Origin: Carallia brachiata
Lineage: Eukaryota > Streptophyta > Magnoliopsida > Malpighiales > Rhizophoraceae
Reading direction: 5' to 3'
Assembly: GCA_021464245.1 (NCBI GenBank)
Contig: JADCRB010000004.1
Location: 1,483,103-1,547,102 of the forward strand
DNA length: 64,000 nucleotides
The position numbers and the translations under genes were made by a program. Below the pieces are notes generated by a model. That model was not told the origin of the DNA. It ran no database searches and worked only from the letters and a program-made list of their open reading frames with translations. Below are positions 10,253 through 21,935 of this stretch, in pieces; positions within the stretch are counted from its first letter, which is position 1, and every line of letters starts with the position of its first letter.

Positions 10253-12197
10253 TGATAGAAATGGATAAAAAAAAAAGTAGTACAGTACTGATAATGTTAT
10301 AATTGATAAAAATAATAATTAAAAGTTGTGAGAAATAAAATAAATTAATTTATAAGAAAAAAATAAAAAGTAGTTGTTTAAATTAATTGAAAATAAATAA
10401 ATAAATAAATAAATAATATTTTTTTTCTTATTTTCTTTTCATTTTCCTTTGAAAAATGGCCAAACACAGCTAAAGATTACTAAGCAATTTGACATCTATT
10501 GAAATTCTTTTCGCTCAAGTGAAAATCTCCATAATTTCCACGTTAGAATGTCAGGTGTGAAACTTTGACCATGAAATTAGTAAGGAGTTTTTTTAAGAAA
10601 AAATTTGATAGTTTTATTTAGATAATTTTAAAATAAAAATAAAATAAAATATATTGTTAAATTATTAAAGTTATAAAAAAATAAAAATAAATAAATTATT
10701 ATTCATTAAATAAAATTATATATTATAAGTTGTTATCTATTTAAAATACTTAGTATTACTTTATTTGTTGTTACATATTAGTTCTTCTACTGATCAGAGG
10801 TTATAGGCCCTCAGAGATATTTTAGTGTTTAACAATTTTTTTTATTAGAAAGGTCTAAACTTTTAATATAGTATCAAATTTTAATCCAAAAAAAAGTTCG
10901 ATTTATATATATTAAAAAAAAGATAGCTACTTTCATTAGCCTACTAATATTCTTAATTAAAAAAAACAGAGATTGCGTGGCCAAATTCACTCGTGCTTCT
11001 TCACCCTTCCGCGTCTTCCTTTCACATTCCTAGGATCTAAAACGTTGGGTTTGGAAAGTACTTTTCATGTATGTGTGCCCCCAAAAAAGAAAGTTAAAAA
11101 AAAAAAAAACAAAACTCAAAAACAGGTGTATAATAGTCTCCATTAAAGTGTACCATTTTGAAGTCAACGGCTCAAAGCAGTATCAAACGGCGAACAGTGT
11201 GCGTTGTATTTTAGTGCCGAAGGCGAAGTCAACAGGTGGGATTTGGGGTATTTAGTTTTGCATTTTGTTTTTATTTTTATATTTATCTTTAAAAAATAGA
11301 GTGTAAGAGTGTTTAATTAGAATTTTCAGTTTGTTGTTGAGAGTATTTTTCATTTCAAAAAATAATTAATTAAAAAAATGGATTTGAGTTATTTTTTAAA
11401 ATAATCAGTAGCTAATAAAGGAGTTCATTACGAAATTAACCTCATTGCAACAGTAAAATTCCCTTCCGTCAAAAAGACATAAGGCCAGGGCCCACCAGAA
11501 AATAAAAGCGAGGAAGAGTTTTTTGGTGCATAAAAGCTACAAAGCCTACAAAGTTAACAAAACCGACGGTTTGAGTCAAGAAAGTAACATAAATATTTTT
11601 TAATAAAAAACTTTTTTTAAACATTTTTTGCCAAAAAAGACTAAAAAAGTAATTTTAGATATCTAATATGTAAAATTAATATTATTTTTCAAATACAATA
11701 ATTTGTACAATAAAAATAATATTTTTTATTGTGTAAATTATAATTAATTTTTAAACCACATATTTAATATATTTTTATTTATAAGTATATAAGATACATT
11801 TTTATAAAACTAGTTTAAATTATTGAGAGGTAAAAATACTATTTATAATGATGAAATATAAATAAATATTTGAAATAGTCATTTTATTATTTTAACAAGA
11901 ATCAGTTAGTGCTAATTTACTTAAATACTCAATTTCATTTTGTTTTATAATAATAGTAATTATTAATAACAATCAGTAATTAATAACGACAATTAACAAT
12001 TAGTAACAATAACAACAACTATCCAACAGTAAAATCAAACAGGTCCTCGCTCTAACCAAGTGAGTTCAATATAATACATTTAAAGATATTATTTTTTAGC
12101 TCTAACCATTTTTTTTTATTTTGCCATTTGTAGCTGGGAGTCTAATGATTAGAAGATAGGAATAAAGTAAGAACTGAAGTTTGAATCTCAATCCTTA
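10253..12197. other. AT-rich intergenic stretch
   Basis: Long A/T runs, a TAAA tetranucleotide repeat at about 10394-10417 and no recognisable gene. The one frame at 11067-11255 is short and lacks family features. Confidence 0.6.
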
Positions 12198-12446
12198 TAG
12201 TGTATTTGGATTGTAAAAAATCGAAAAGAAAAGAAAAAAAGTTATGAGAAAAAATTATTTGAATTGATGAGAAACAGGAGAAAGGAAATAATAAAAAAGA
12301 AAATGAAAAAGAAAGTTGTGAAGAAAAAATTTAGAGAAAAATATATAATTTAAATAAATAAAAAATAAGTGAGAAAAAAATAATTAAAAAATAATATAAT
12401 AATGATATATTTTTTCTCACTTTTTCTTACAATCTAAACAAACCTC
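12198..12446. mobile_element. MITE-like element with imperfect terminal inverted repeats
   Basis: It starts at about GTGTATTTGGATTGTAA and ends at about TTACAATCTAAACAAAC, which pair as inverted repeats with three mismatches in 17. The purine-rich left half (GAAAAGAAAAG) faces a pyrimidine-rich right end. No clear target duplication was found. Confidence 0.5.
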
Positions 12447-13618
12447 AGTTTGAGGCTAATGCCTTTAGCTTTTAACGAGCACTTAGGGGCAACTAGCATT
12501 ACAATCATTAAAATCCAAATGATTTACAACATGTGCTCGGAGCGAAAATGGATTTCGTGGTCACAAAAGATCGTAAGTTTAAATTCATACCAAAATTCGG
12601 TAGGACTAAATATATATGAATCTTATTGAGTTTTGAACAAATTGGTGATGTTTGCTAAGTATTTAAGGTTTGTTATTTTCGAATATTCACTACAAATAAT
12701 CCAACTTATGTGACAAATGATTTCCACATAATCTGACGAATTTATAGAATATCACTCATGTTTGTTTATTTTTTGTAATAAAAAAAAAGAATCCAAATGG
12801 TTTAGGTTCTATTTATTGTAATTGTAATGTATATAATATACATTGCAGGCGCATTTTGATTTTTTTTTTCATCTTCAAGGGAAAAGCGTTTTTGGACAAA
12901 CTTGTATGTAAACCAATAGTAAAATCTATTCCTAGCGATTTTAAAGACGCATCCCCAGCATTGGCTGTACTCAGGATTTTGATTCACTCGTATATGAATT
13001 TCATATGTAGTATTTTTTTTTCCATTATATATACCCACACACACACATATTTTTTCTTCTTAATTTTCTATAATGTATGCACAATTGCATAAACCTGAAA
13101 ATTAATATAGTTGGACCAATCCAAGACACGGTTGTTAATTGTTACATAACATTTCAACCAGTCGACCAAAATAATGAAATGCTAAGGCATCAGAGACATC
13201 AACTCTGACTTTCCACTAACTTCTACAACTTATTTTAGCATAAAATTTTCATGTTTAATTTGGTCTAAATTTTGTATCCAAGAAATATCAGGGTATTCTC
13301 TAATAACTGAAAATTTTCAATGGTTAATAATTAATCTTTGAACTCTTAGGTCACCTGAAAATTGGAATAACAGGTTAAAATTGGAATATATTATACTTAA
13401 ATATACATATATTTTTTTGAGGGTGAGCAATTCCTATGTAAATGAATCCACTAATGTGTGAGACATTTATGCAATAATAATTAAGGAAAAAGAGAAAACT
13501 ACTTTATTATGTAATTTGTGATTGTTTTTTTGTTTCATTAAAATTATTACCTAACAATAAGAAGGAGAGGCAAAAAGAGTTTGAATCTCAATCCCAGAGT
13601 AGAGAAGTGTTTCGTGAC
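12447..13618. other. AT-rich intergenic stretch
   Basis: No gene is seen. Complementary short frames at 12802-13092 lie on both strands and have no family resemblance. A short CA repeat sits at about 13033-13047. Confidence 0.55.
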
Positions 13619-13621
13619 TTA

Positions 13622-14070
13622 TGGCCCTGTTTGTTTTTAAGAATCTCGAGAGAATGAAAAAGTTAGGAAAGAAAGTAATTGAAAATTGAGTTTGGATATG
13701 CCTTGGAAAGAAATTCATATCAAAAGCACGGGAAACAGGATGTGGGGTGCATGGTTTTTTATTTCTGACAGCAAAACTGGTTGAAAATGGGATAGTATTC
13801 AGTTATTTACTTTATTACCCTTTGACACTTTTGTTTCAGAGACCTTGTCTTTTGTTTTTTTGTTTTTGTCCACTTATTTGTTAGGGGCATAATTGTTTTT
13901 TTATATACATAAATTTTCTTCCCTTTCATTTTCTCAATATACCTAAATAATAAATTTACTTGCTTATACTTTCTTTCTTACCTAATTTTAATATATTTAA
14001 ATAATTATTAATAAAATTCTTTTTATTTATTTATTTCTTTCTCACTCTACAACAAAATCCAAACACACCA
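13622..14070. mobile_element. Tourist-like MITE with TTA target duplication
   Basis: The left end is TGGCCCTGTTTGTTTTT. The right end, AAATCCAAACACACCA, reads TGGTGTGTTTGGATTT on the minus strand. TTA flanks both ends (13619-13621 and 14071-14073). The 449-bp interior is AT-rich and non-coding. The same TGTTTGG-type ends recur at 59234-60218. Confidence 0.65.
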
Positions 14071-14073
14071 TTA

Positions 14074-15442
14074 CTTCTATGACGTAAGGGCTTACTCGGC
14101 ACCGAATGTTCGTCAGACCACTGGTCATAATTTTCCTAGACCGTGTTGGGTCCCAACGGCATTGTTTCTTGTCCAGATCAAACACCCAATGGTCACTTGT
14201 AGGATGATTGGTGTCGAGCTCAGTTATGTAAATATATATAAATAGAAACGTAAAAAATATGTAATTAATTTAATAATATTTGATATTTTATTTATTTTAT
14301 TTTTTAAAATTTGATAATTTTTTATAATTTAATAATTTATATTATTACATAATTATTATGTTTTTACCAATTTGCATCCACTTATTCTTTCCCACCGATG
14401 TTCGTTGTCAAAATTCCACGTCCGCTGCCCCTCCTAACCTGAAAGGCCACTTAGGTTGGCGTGAGTAAGATCCAGCCCCACGCGCTCTTTTGGGAGTGTT
14501 GGCGGTAAACGACCAACAATGTACATGGATTATACCTTAATATCAAAAAGACCAAAAAGCATTTATTTACCCCCATAATTCAGCATTTATTTATCGCACT
14601 TCTTTTTGCATTTCTTTTTGATATAAAATTTCAAAAAAAGACTCTGTATATGTTAATCCTATCTAGAAAAAGGAAAATGATTCGTTTTGCCTCTTGCATA
14701 TTATGGTGCTTAGTCTCTTTTTCATGGTTAAAAATTAAAATTTTTATTTTTATTATATAATACAGTGTAATAAGTGTTTTAATAAACAAAAAAATAAATT
14801 TATTTCAAGAAAAATTAATTAATAAAAAAATATCATATACATACACAGAAAGACTTTAAAACCTCACATTTATGTAAAAATGAAAAGAAATAATAAAAAA
14901 TATAAAAATTAAAAATTAAAATTAAAATTAATAAAATAATCAAAATGAATTAAAATTAGAAATTTTTTATGAGATAATGTCAGAAACACATTAGATAAAT
15001 TTATCTGATGAAACAATAATATTCCAATTTACAAAAGGGTAAGCAATTTTTTTTATAACAAAAAAAGGGTGAGCAGATTTATTTAAAGGAGCAAGTGCAT
15101 GTAACGTACAGTTGGAAGAGAGTGAGATACAAAAAGAAATATTTGGGACCGCGGGGGTGCAGGAAAGATCCAGGGAGGTGTGGTCCACCGAACACTTCTC
15201 TCAAGTTTTCATTTCAATTCAGACACGAGTTCAACGAAGCATCCAAAACAAAACACACAAATACGGACCCACAAAAAAAAAAAATGAAAAAACACACACA
15301 TATGTAGCTATTTTTGGCCCTACCGCGTTGCCACATCATCATGATGCCCGCTGCTTCTGAATTTTCTTTTTGACTCCCTGATCAACACGCTTAGACCTTC
15401 CCAGGGTCCAAATTACACTCCTCACTCCTCTTAACTTGCATC
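14074..15442. other. Intergenic region and ERF promoter
   Basis: The far part is AT-rich repeat debris. The 400 bp before 15443 are less AT-rich and lie upstream of the ERF gene, so they should hold its proximal promoter. The short plus-strand frames at 15095-15360 overlap this promoter and look fortuitous. Confidence 0.5.
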
Positions 15443-15450
15443 TATATATA
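15443..15450 (+). promoter_or_regulatory. Probable TATA box of the ERF gene
   Basis: TATATATA lies 139 bp upstream of the chosen ATG at 15582. A start site about 30 bp downstream (near 15475) would give a 5' UTR of roughly 105 nt. That leader would include an in-frame ATG at 15495 followed by a run of 13 T. Confidence 0.5.
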
Positions 15451-15581
15451 CATGTTTGTGTTCTTATCGAAGCTTAGAAGCCAGAAGGCCGCCAATGTTT
15501 TTTTTTTTTTGCACCATCTACTCACAACAAGAAGAAGAAGATAAAAAAAAAGGGGGCCAACAAAAACAAAAATTTATAAAC

Positions 15582-16175
15582 ATGGAGAGACAGGGGACAT
15601 CATCATCATCATCATCGGAGCAACCGTCGGATGCAAATGAGCCAAAGTACACGGGTGTCAGGAAGAGGAAATGGGGGAAGTGGGTGTCCGAAATCAGGCT
15701 GCCAAATAGCCGGGAGAGAATCTGGTTGGGATCCTACGACACGCCCGAAAAGGCGGCGCGTGCATTCGACGCTGCCCTCTTTTGCCTGCGAGGCCGCTCC
15801 GCGAAGTTCAACTTCCCCGGTAACATACCGGACATAGTTGGGGGGCAGTCGCTGAGCCCACAGCAAATACAATTGGTGGCGGCCAGGTACGCTAACGAGG
15901 AGCCCACGACGACGACGACAACAACCAGTTTTGATCCACATTTATTACATGCACCTAATCTAGAGCAGCAGCAGCAGCAGCATTGCGTGGCGTCATCGTC
16001 CGATGGGGCCCGCCCAGTGGATGGGGACACGACAATAGATTGGTCGTTTTACGACATGTTGGATAACATTGGTGGGGACTTTTATAAGCCACCCTCACCA
16101 TCAACAAGCATTGAGGATGTTAGGGAAGATGAGGCTTATAATTCTCATTACCCATCATTTCTTTGGAACTTCTGA
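15582..16175 (+). CDS. AP2/ERF transcription factor, ERF016/017/018-like (subgroup II)
   Basis: An intronless 197-aa nuclear transcription factor. A Ser-rich N-terminus encoded by (ATC)n-like repeats leads into one AP2/ERF domain at residues about 23-80. It carries [19 protein letters not shown], the WLG motif, [10 protein letters not shown] and [11 protein letters not shown]. At the DNA-contacting positions it has V14, typical of the DREB side, but Leu at position 19, as in subgroup IIc. The C-terminus has poly-Thr and poly-Gln stretches, an acidic [16 protein letters not shown] activation segment and the terminal SFLWNF often seen in ERF016-018. ATG 15582 is chosen because family members begin close to the domain. 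An in-frame ATG at 15495 would add 29 residues encoded partly by a 13-T run. Family members respond to stress or wounding, but nothing here shows the trigger. Confidence 0.9.
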   Translation: MERQGTSSSSSSEQPSDANEPKYTGVRKRKWGKWVSEIRLPNSRERIWLGSYDTPEKAARAFDAALFCLRGRSAKFNFPGNIPDIVGGQSLSPQQIQLVAARYANEEPTTTTTTTSFDPHLLHAPNLEQQQQQHCVASSSDGARPVDGDTTIDWSFYDMLDNIGGDFYKPPSPSTSIEDVREDEAYNSHYPSFLWNF

Positions 16176-16666
16176 GATTAAAAATTTGCACTCAGAAGAA
16201 GGAGGCTCATGACGATCAGGACTTTAGGCGAATTTTAGCTGCCGGGGTCGCTGATTAAACTTTTTTTTTTCCATCCTTAAAATTTCTATTATTGCTATGT
16301 GTTATTCGGTGTAAGCTTCTTGGTGGGCCAGGGGAAGAGTTGATATCTCAAATTTTTCGAGAGGGGAAATGGCTAAGTTTAAACCTTTTTTTATTATTTT
16401 TATTTCCTTACTCCTAATCCTACGTAGATATTGAGTCCTAATCGTAGCTAGTCGATCCTAGTTAGCATATCAATTACATTAAGAACTGAACAATAAATTT
16501 CTTTTACTTTGAAAGTTTGTTGCAAATGTAAAATTTTATTTTAGTTTCTTTATTAGCTCTGCTTAATAAAATATAAAAATTTAATTAAATTCTCATATCG
16601 TTTAATTATATGCACTATTTAAGATCGGTAACTCGTATGGATATTGGTATATTTGTGTATCTCGTT

Positions 16667-16704
<38 letters not shown>

Positions 16705-16791
16705 GCTATTCTACCCTACGCTGCATACTTTGCATGGTCTCATGCATGGACGGATGGAGGGAGGGAGCGAGGGGGGAGTGGCGCCCATTTC

Positions 16792-16865
<74 letters not shown>

Positions 16866-18686
16866 CTCATGTGTTAAATTATACTTAATTTTTCAAGAAA
16901 TGAAATTTTGCCCTCCTCAACTTTATTGTTGGCCCACAATCTTTTTTTTTTTTTTTTTTTTTTTTTGTGTTTCCATAAGTGCTTTAGAGTTATTCGTATA
17001 ATTTTTTCATGACAAAATCTGATCTTCACTCATTTTAAAATATTATTATTTTAAACGGAACAATTTAGAACATGAAAAAGAAAAGGAAGAGATAAATATG
17101 TGAATCTTATTTTTTGGGGAGTTTGAGTTGTAAATTAATGTGCTGCCAAAAGTGGGTACATACAAGAGGTATGGGGTTGAAAAAAATCCCGACTCGCAAT
17201 TGTTTTTGAGCAAGTTGACTATGGTAGCCAAAAAACTGAGGCTTAAGATTCTGTCTCCAATCTCAATTCAAAATTTCTTATCCAAACTCAATAACGAACA
17301 TTAAAAAAATTTGAAGAATATCAAATCATTGCTTGTATATAAAAAGTTATATTTAATGTAATAAACAAAAAAATTATTCAAAATTTCAAAATATGAAAAC
17401 TCAAAAGAAATAATTGTAAACTTGATTGTTTTACATATTTATATACACTGCTCTCAACCACGATAAGTATGGTCAATCTACATTACTTTATTGTAAACTT
17501 TATTGTTGATTATAACTAATTTATTGTAGATCCGTGATTGTTTTCATGTATATAGGGAGCTACAACAAATATCTTCATATTTTATCGTCCACCGATGGGT
17601 AATGCTCCACACAAGAGAGGGAGGGGACATAGAACAACAGACGAGTCAAGCTCGTGACTCTCTTTTTTTTTCAAAGAATTTAATGAGTATACGAAGGAAA
17701 GGAGAAATGAGATTAGTAAGAGTTAAACCCCTTACTTCATAGTTGATGGATACTCCCCTCAATTACTAAAATAAATTTAAACTCTGTTACTCTCTCTTTG
17801 ATACAAAGTCTATAGACCAATCGAGTTAAACAGCGTTTTAAGACAAACACCTTCATGCATGGTATCTGGCAGACATCTTCTTGCACGAACAAACAAAAAG
17901 CCAAAAACAGCCGCTCAAGGCAGTCCTGGTGGCGAAAGAAACTACAAGATTTCTTACCATGTTCTTTTGGCCCCGGTTTCTCAAACTTTAAAGAGTTCTA
18001 ATGCCATTGACAAAATGGATTTATTTTTAATAATTTTCCTCTTTTTTTTTTAAGTTAGCTGTTGCTTACTGCCATACATTAAACTGTAACATTGAAGCAT
18101 CTTGTTCAAGTACCCATCCCACCCTCTTTTGGTTCAACAACCTTTTTTTTTTTTTTTTCTATGATATTGTATTATAGGTAAGGTTAGGAGGAGCACCACT
18201 TCAAGGTAAATTTGCCCTGTTCCCAGGAATATTTAACAATCGGCGGCATTAGTTATCTTCTTATTTTTTGTTTTTTTTTCTTAAACATTTGCGATAGTTA
18301 ATAGTTTGTCTATTAAGTGTTAATAGCGAGAAAAACAACGACTTTAAAGATATCACACAAAATAGTTTACATCCAAATTTATATTTCTGTCGATGCTCAC
18401 TTATCATGAAATTTTAGAGAGAGGTGAAACTAGAACTCTTAATCTTCCCTGGTCTAAGATGAGCTGGCTGCGACAAGTTCTCTCTTATTTTGTTTTCATA
18501 TATGTAATGTACAAGGTACAAGGTATGATTTGAGGTTGACACTGGATACATGAGGTATGTGACTCATCAAAACAATTGCACCACGCGAGAGTATAGCTTC
18601 ACGCAGAAATTAATATTTACTTCTTACCTTTTCTTCCAAAAAAAAAAAAAAAGAAAAAAAACAAATGTCAAACAAGTACAAAAGCA
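16176..18686. other. ERF 3' region followed by repeat-rich intergenic DNA
   Basis: The first ~300 bp are probably ERF 3' UTR. Beyond lie a microsatellite cluster, poly-T runs and degenerate repeat text. No gene is recognised. Confidence 0.55.
16670..16966. repeat. Cluster of microsatellites: (TG)n, (CT)n, (TA)n, poly-T
   Basis: (TG)n runs at about 16670-16701, (CT)n at about 16795-16823, (TA)n at about 16830-16863, and a run of about 25 T at 16942-16966. They produce low-complexity open frames that are not genes. Confidence 0.95.
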
Positions 18687-18697
18687 CAGTACAGGTG

Positions 18698-19519
18698 GTT
18701 TTCTTTTTTTTTTTTCTTTTTAACTAAGTAGAAAGATAATGTTGTTAGCCCAAGAAGAAAATAGTATAGAGACAAGTCACAACATGATCCATTAGAACCA
18801 GGCCCAAAGGCCCAAAGGCCAAGAATATAACCACTTCTACAGCTCCACAGTCACCTTCCCTCACCGGAGGAGCTCTGGCACCAGCGAAAGCCAGATTATC
18901 AACATCGCTCAAATGGTGGCCAAATGCCAACAGGCGACACCAAAGGCACAAACGTCGTTCGATTGCTAAAGAACCCGCAGCACACGACCAGAAACAGACA
19001 GCACCAATAGGACCTCGCCGTGACCCCTACTTGTAACCGGAACCCAATGAGCGAAGGGAAGCCAGATTGTACAAGCCACAACCAATTGCCAGCGCAAGGG
19101 AACCACCCCTACAACCTGCAACCAAAGCCAGCGAACCCACCCCCAATAGCCAACGAAAAGCCAGAGCTACCAAAAAACTATCGAAACCGCTCTCATCCAA
19201 CACTGTACACAGCCCAACTTATAGCCAAAACGGGAAACCTTCCTCAATCTCCTACCGACCGCCAAGGCGACCAGGGAAGACAGGGGAGAGGAGCCACGAG
19301 CCTAAAGTCAATTCAACAGAACCACACCGGTAAATCAAACTCAAACCACGAAACAGTAATCCAAAGCACGGAGCGGAAAAGAAAACGAAAAACGGTCACA
19401 AAGGACCAACGAAGCCGAACAAACATTGACACCAAGCCGAACTAACATCGGCACAAATCCTAAGCTCCCAGCGTACGCTAGCAAAGCTGGCGTATGTTAG
19501 GCGGCTCTGGAACCCCCTT
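18698..19519 (-). mobile_element. Retroposed poly(A) sequence of unknown source (LINE-mobilised)
   Basis: The 11-mer CAGTACAGGTG flanks the insert exactly (18687-18697 and 19520-19530). The plus-strand left end begins with a T-rich run, which is a 3' poly(A) tail on the minus strand. The body is markedly richer in G and C than its surroundings. Target duplications of this length plus a tail indicate L1-type target-primed insertion of an RNA. I could not recognise the source. A stop-free frame of 141 codons on the plus strand (19020-19445) is antisense to the transcript and is not called. The source could be a 5'-truncated LINE tail or a host transcript. Confidence 0.78.
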
Positions 19520-19530
19520 CAGTACAGGTG

Positions 19531-21591
19531 ATTTTTGCTTAACATTTTAGAAAAGAAATTATCACGACAACTCGATCTACCGTTGCATTTTGCCACCAAT
19601 AAAAGATTATGGGGTGCGAAGGCTTACCCAATAAATTAAACCACACGGGCCATTGGGTGAGCACTACTAAGCACTTAGTACTACACATGAAATTAAAATT
19701 TTGACAAATTTATGTCATTTCCTTAAACATATTAGTTATTATTAGAGGTGATAATTTAATAATATTTTGTTACAATTTTTTTTAGTATTAATCTATATTC
19801 GAATTTCTGCACTCATGTTCTTCCCTAACAAATGATTGGATAGTTATTGAGGTGGTTAAATATTGTAGCGCGATAATAAATTTTAGAGGCTTGACAGATG
19901 TTCGTTTTAAACCAATAATACTCCAGTGATAGATCATCTTATAAAAAAATTGAATAAAAATATTAATAGTCAAAAAATCAATATCAATTTAAAGATCTAA
20001 TAATTATTATACTTATAAAATAATTTTTTAATTGTTAAAAAAAGTATATATTAATTGTGTTTTTTTTTATCCTGAGTTAATATGTTAATTTGTACTTTAC
20101 TCCCCATTTTACGATAAATTAGTGAGTCAAACCCAACCCATCAGGGCACGGTACCTTCCGTGCAGTCTTCTGTCGAGAGATGTCATTATCGGGACCGGAG
20201 AAAGTTACGTACCAACTATTATGGCATAAAATATCATTACAGGTCTTTGTCTAATGACAAGCGATCAGTGCTATATGGAAAAAGTTGGATGGGCAGGGTG
20301 GGGTAGCCCAGTAAGAGCCGGGAGTAGAGCGAAAGCCAACACTCTCTTTAAACATGTGCATATTTGAGTTGCTTTTTTTTTAATATATATGTTGTACTCA
20401 TCTGTTTGCATATATATAAAATTAAATAAATCCAACGCACAATTCCTATTAAGGTCTCGTAACGAAACAGAGTAATAGACATGATCATTAACAACTTGTC
20501 TCTGAGTGGAATGATAGATGACTGAGGTCAAAACCGTGGAGGCGTCGAAGAAGTTGGACTTGGATGGTTCAAACTTGAAACCCGTGCGTGTCATACCGTG
20601 ATAGTATGGATTTCTTTTTTGACCAGAGATAGTATGGATTTCTAGATGAAAGAGATGGTTTTCTTTTTTAGAAAAATAAAAAAGTAAAAATAATATTTTA
20701 CAAATTTTATCAAATAATACAGTTCTTATTTTTAAGATAATTTTTAAATTTCTTAGATAATTATAGTACAACTTAATATTATAAATAAAAAAATATATTT
20801 AGTTATACTAAAAAATTTATCAACTTTCAAACTTAAAATTTTTAACCCTATAACATTTGATATTTATTGCTAAACTACATTACTAAACTATCGTGACGCT
20901 TGGATGCCATATTTGCTGATTTATTGTACTCGTTTTCCCCGTGCGGAAAAGTTAAACAACCAAAGGTCACTCACTACTCATGAGATTGATTGTATGAACA
21001 AGTAAAAAATACTCGAAAGTAACCAATTTATCTTGAGTATTTAATATTTTTTTAATTTAATTTTTTTTATTTTTTTATCAAAACTTAATATATTTTTTAT
21101 AATTTAATAATTTAAATCACTTTATACTCAAATTACTGTGCACTTAAATATGCCTTCTTTCTGTACTTACATCAGCCCATGAGCCCCACACGTCTGACGT
21201 CCCCATCCTTGTGTTTCTTTACGCGCTAGCTTCAAAGTTTGAGTTTGACACTCTTCATTCTAGCATCTTTACTTTTCTTTTTCTTTTGTCCGCATTTAAT
21301 CATAAAGTAAATTTATAATCTCTTTCGTTGGTTATGATTGAAAGACCAAAATTATAAATCAGTCGTCATAATAACACGACGAGTGGATCAATTATCTTTA
21401 TCAGGAACACATTTGCGTTCAGTAATTGGGTCAGGAATTGTCAACATCACATTATAAAATGGCACTTTACGTCTCTGAAATTTTCTTTTTGGTTTTATTC
21501 GTTCCAAGAATGCACCAGGTGGAAGCAAATTAACAGGTGAACCATGCAGAGAATAGTACTCGATTAAGCTTGCAGAACGCTAAGAATTCAC
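19531..21591. other. AT-rich intergenic stretch
   Basis: No gene recognised. The 166-codon minus frame at 20271-20771 is AT-rich, ends in low-complexity text and shows no domain. Confidence 0.55.
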
Positions 21592-21598
21592 GAAAAAT

Positions 21599-21743
21599 GA
21601 GGGCGGGCAAGGCCCAAGTGGTAGAGGAAGTGTTCTTCCAACATATCAAGCAGGAACTCGAACTCCAACCTAATTCTCATACCTCTTCCTCCAATGTCCA
21701 ATTATAGACTCGTAACTATTATGCTGTAGACCAAAAAAATAAT
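21599..21743 (+). mobile_element. tRNA-derived SINE-like relic
   Basis: The body starts GGGCGGGCAAGGCCCAAGTGG, which resembles a Pol III A box. About 50 bp on it has GAACTCGAACTCC, like a B box, and it ends in an A-rich tail. GAAAAAT flanks it at 21592-21598 and 21744-21750 as a likely target duplication. It lies about 190 bp beyond the 3' end of the SNM1-type coding region. Confidence 0.55.
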
Positions 21744-21935
21744 GAAAAATACTATCCATACCTTTTAGGTGCCAGATAAAATAGGGAAAATAGGTTTACC
21801 TTTTTTAAGATTTCGTAGCAACAACAGCACCAACATTTGACAACTATTACAATGTAGGTATGCCAACCTGGTTATTTGGATCATGTCAATATAAAAGCCA
21901 AGTGCTTCTGCTTTCATGAGTTCGTAGCTGATCAA

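Noticed and set aside
15095..15360. Short plus frames upstream of the ERF gene
   Set aside because: They overlap the promoter and TATA box and resemble no family.
19020..19445. 141-codon plus-strand frame
   Set aside because: It lies antisense inside the retroposon and its composition follows the local base bias, with no domain.
20271..20771. 166-codon minus frame
   Set aside because: AT-rich, no motif, and its C-terminal part comes from a GC patch unrelated to the rest; no splice or family support.
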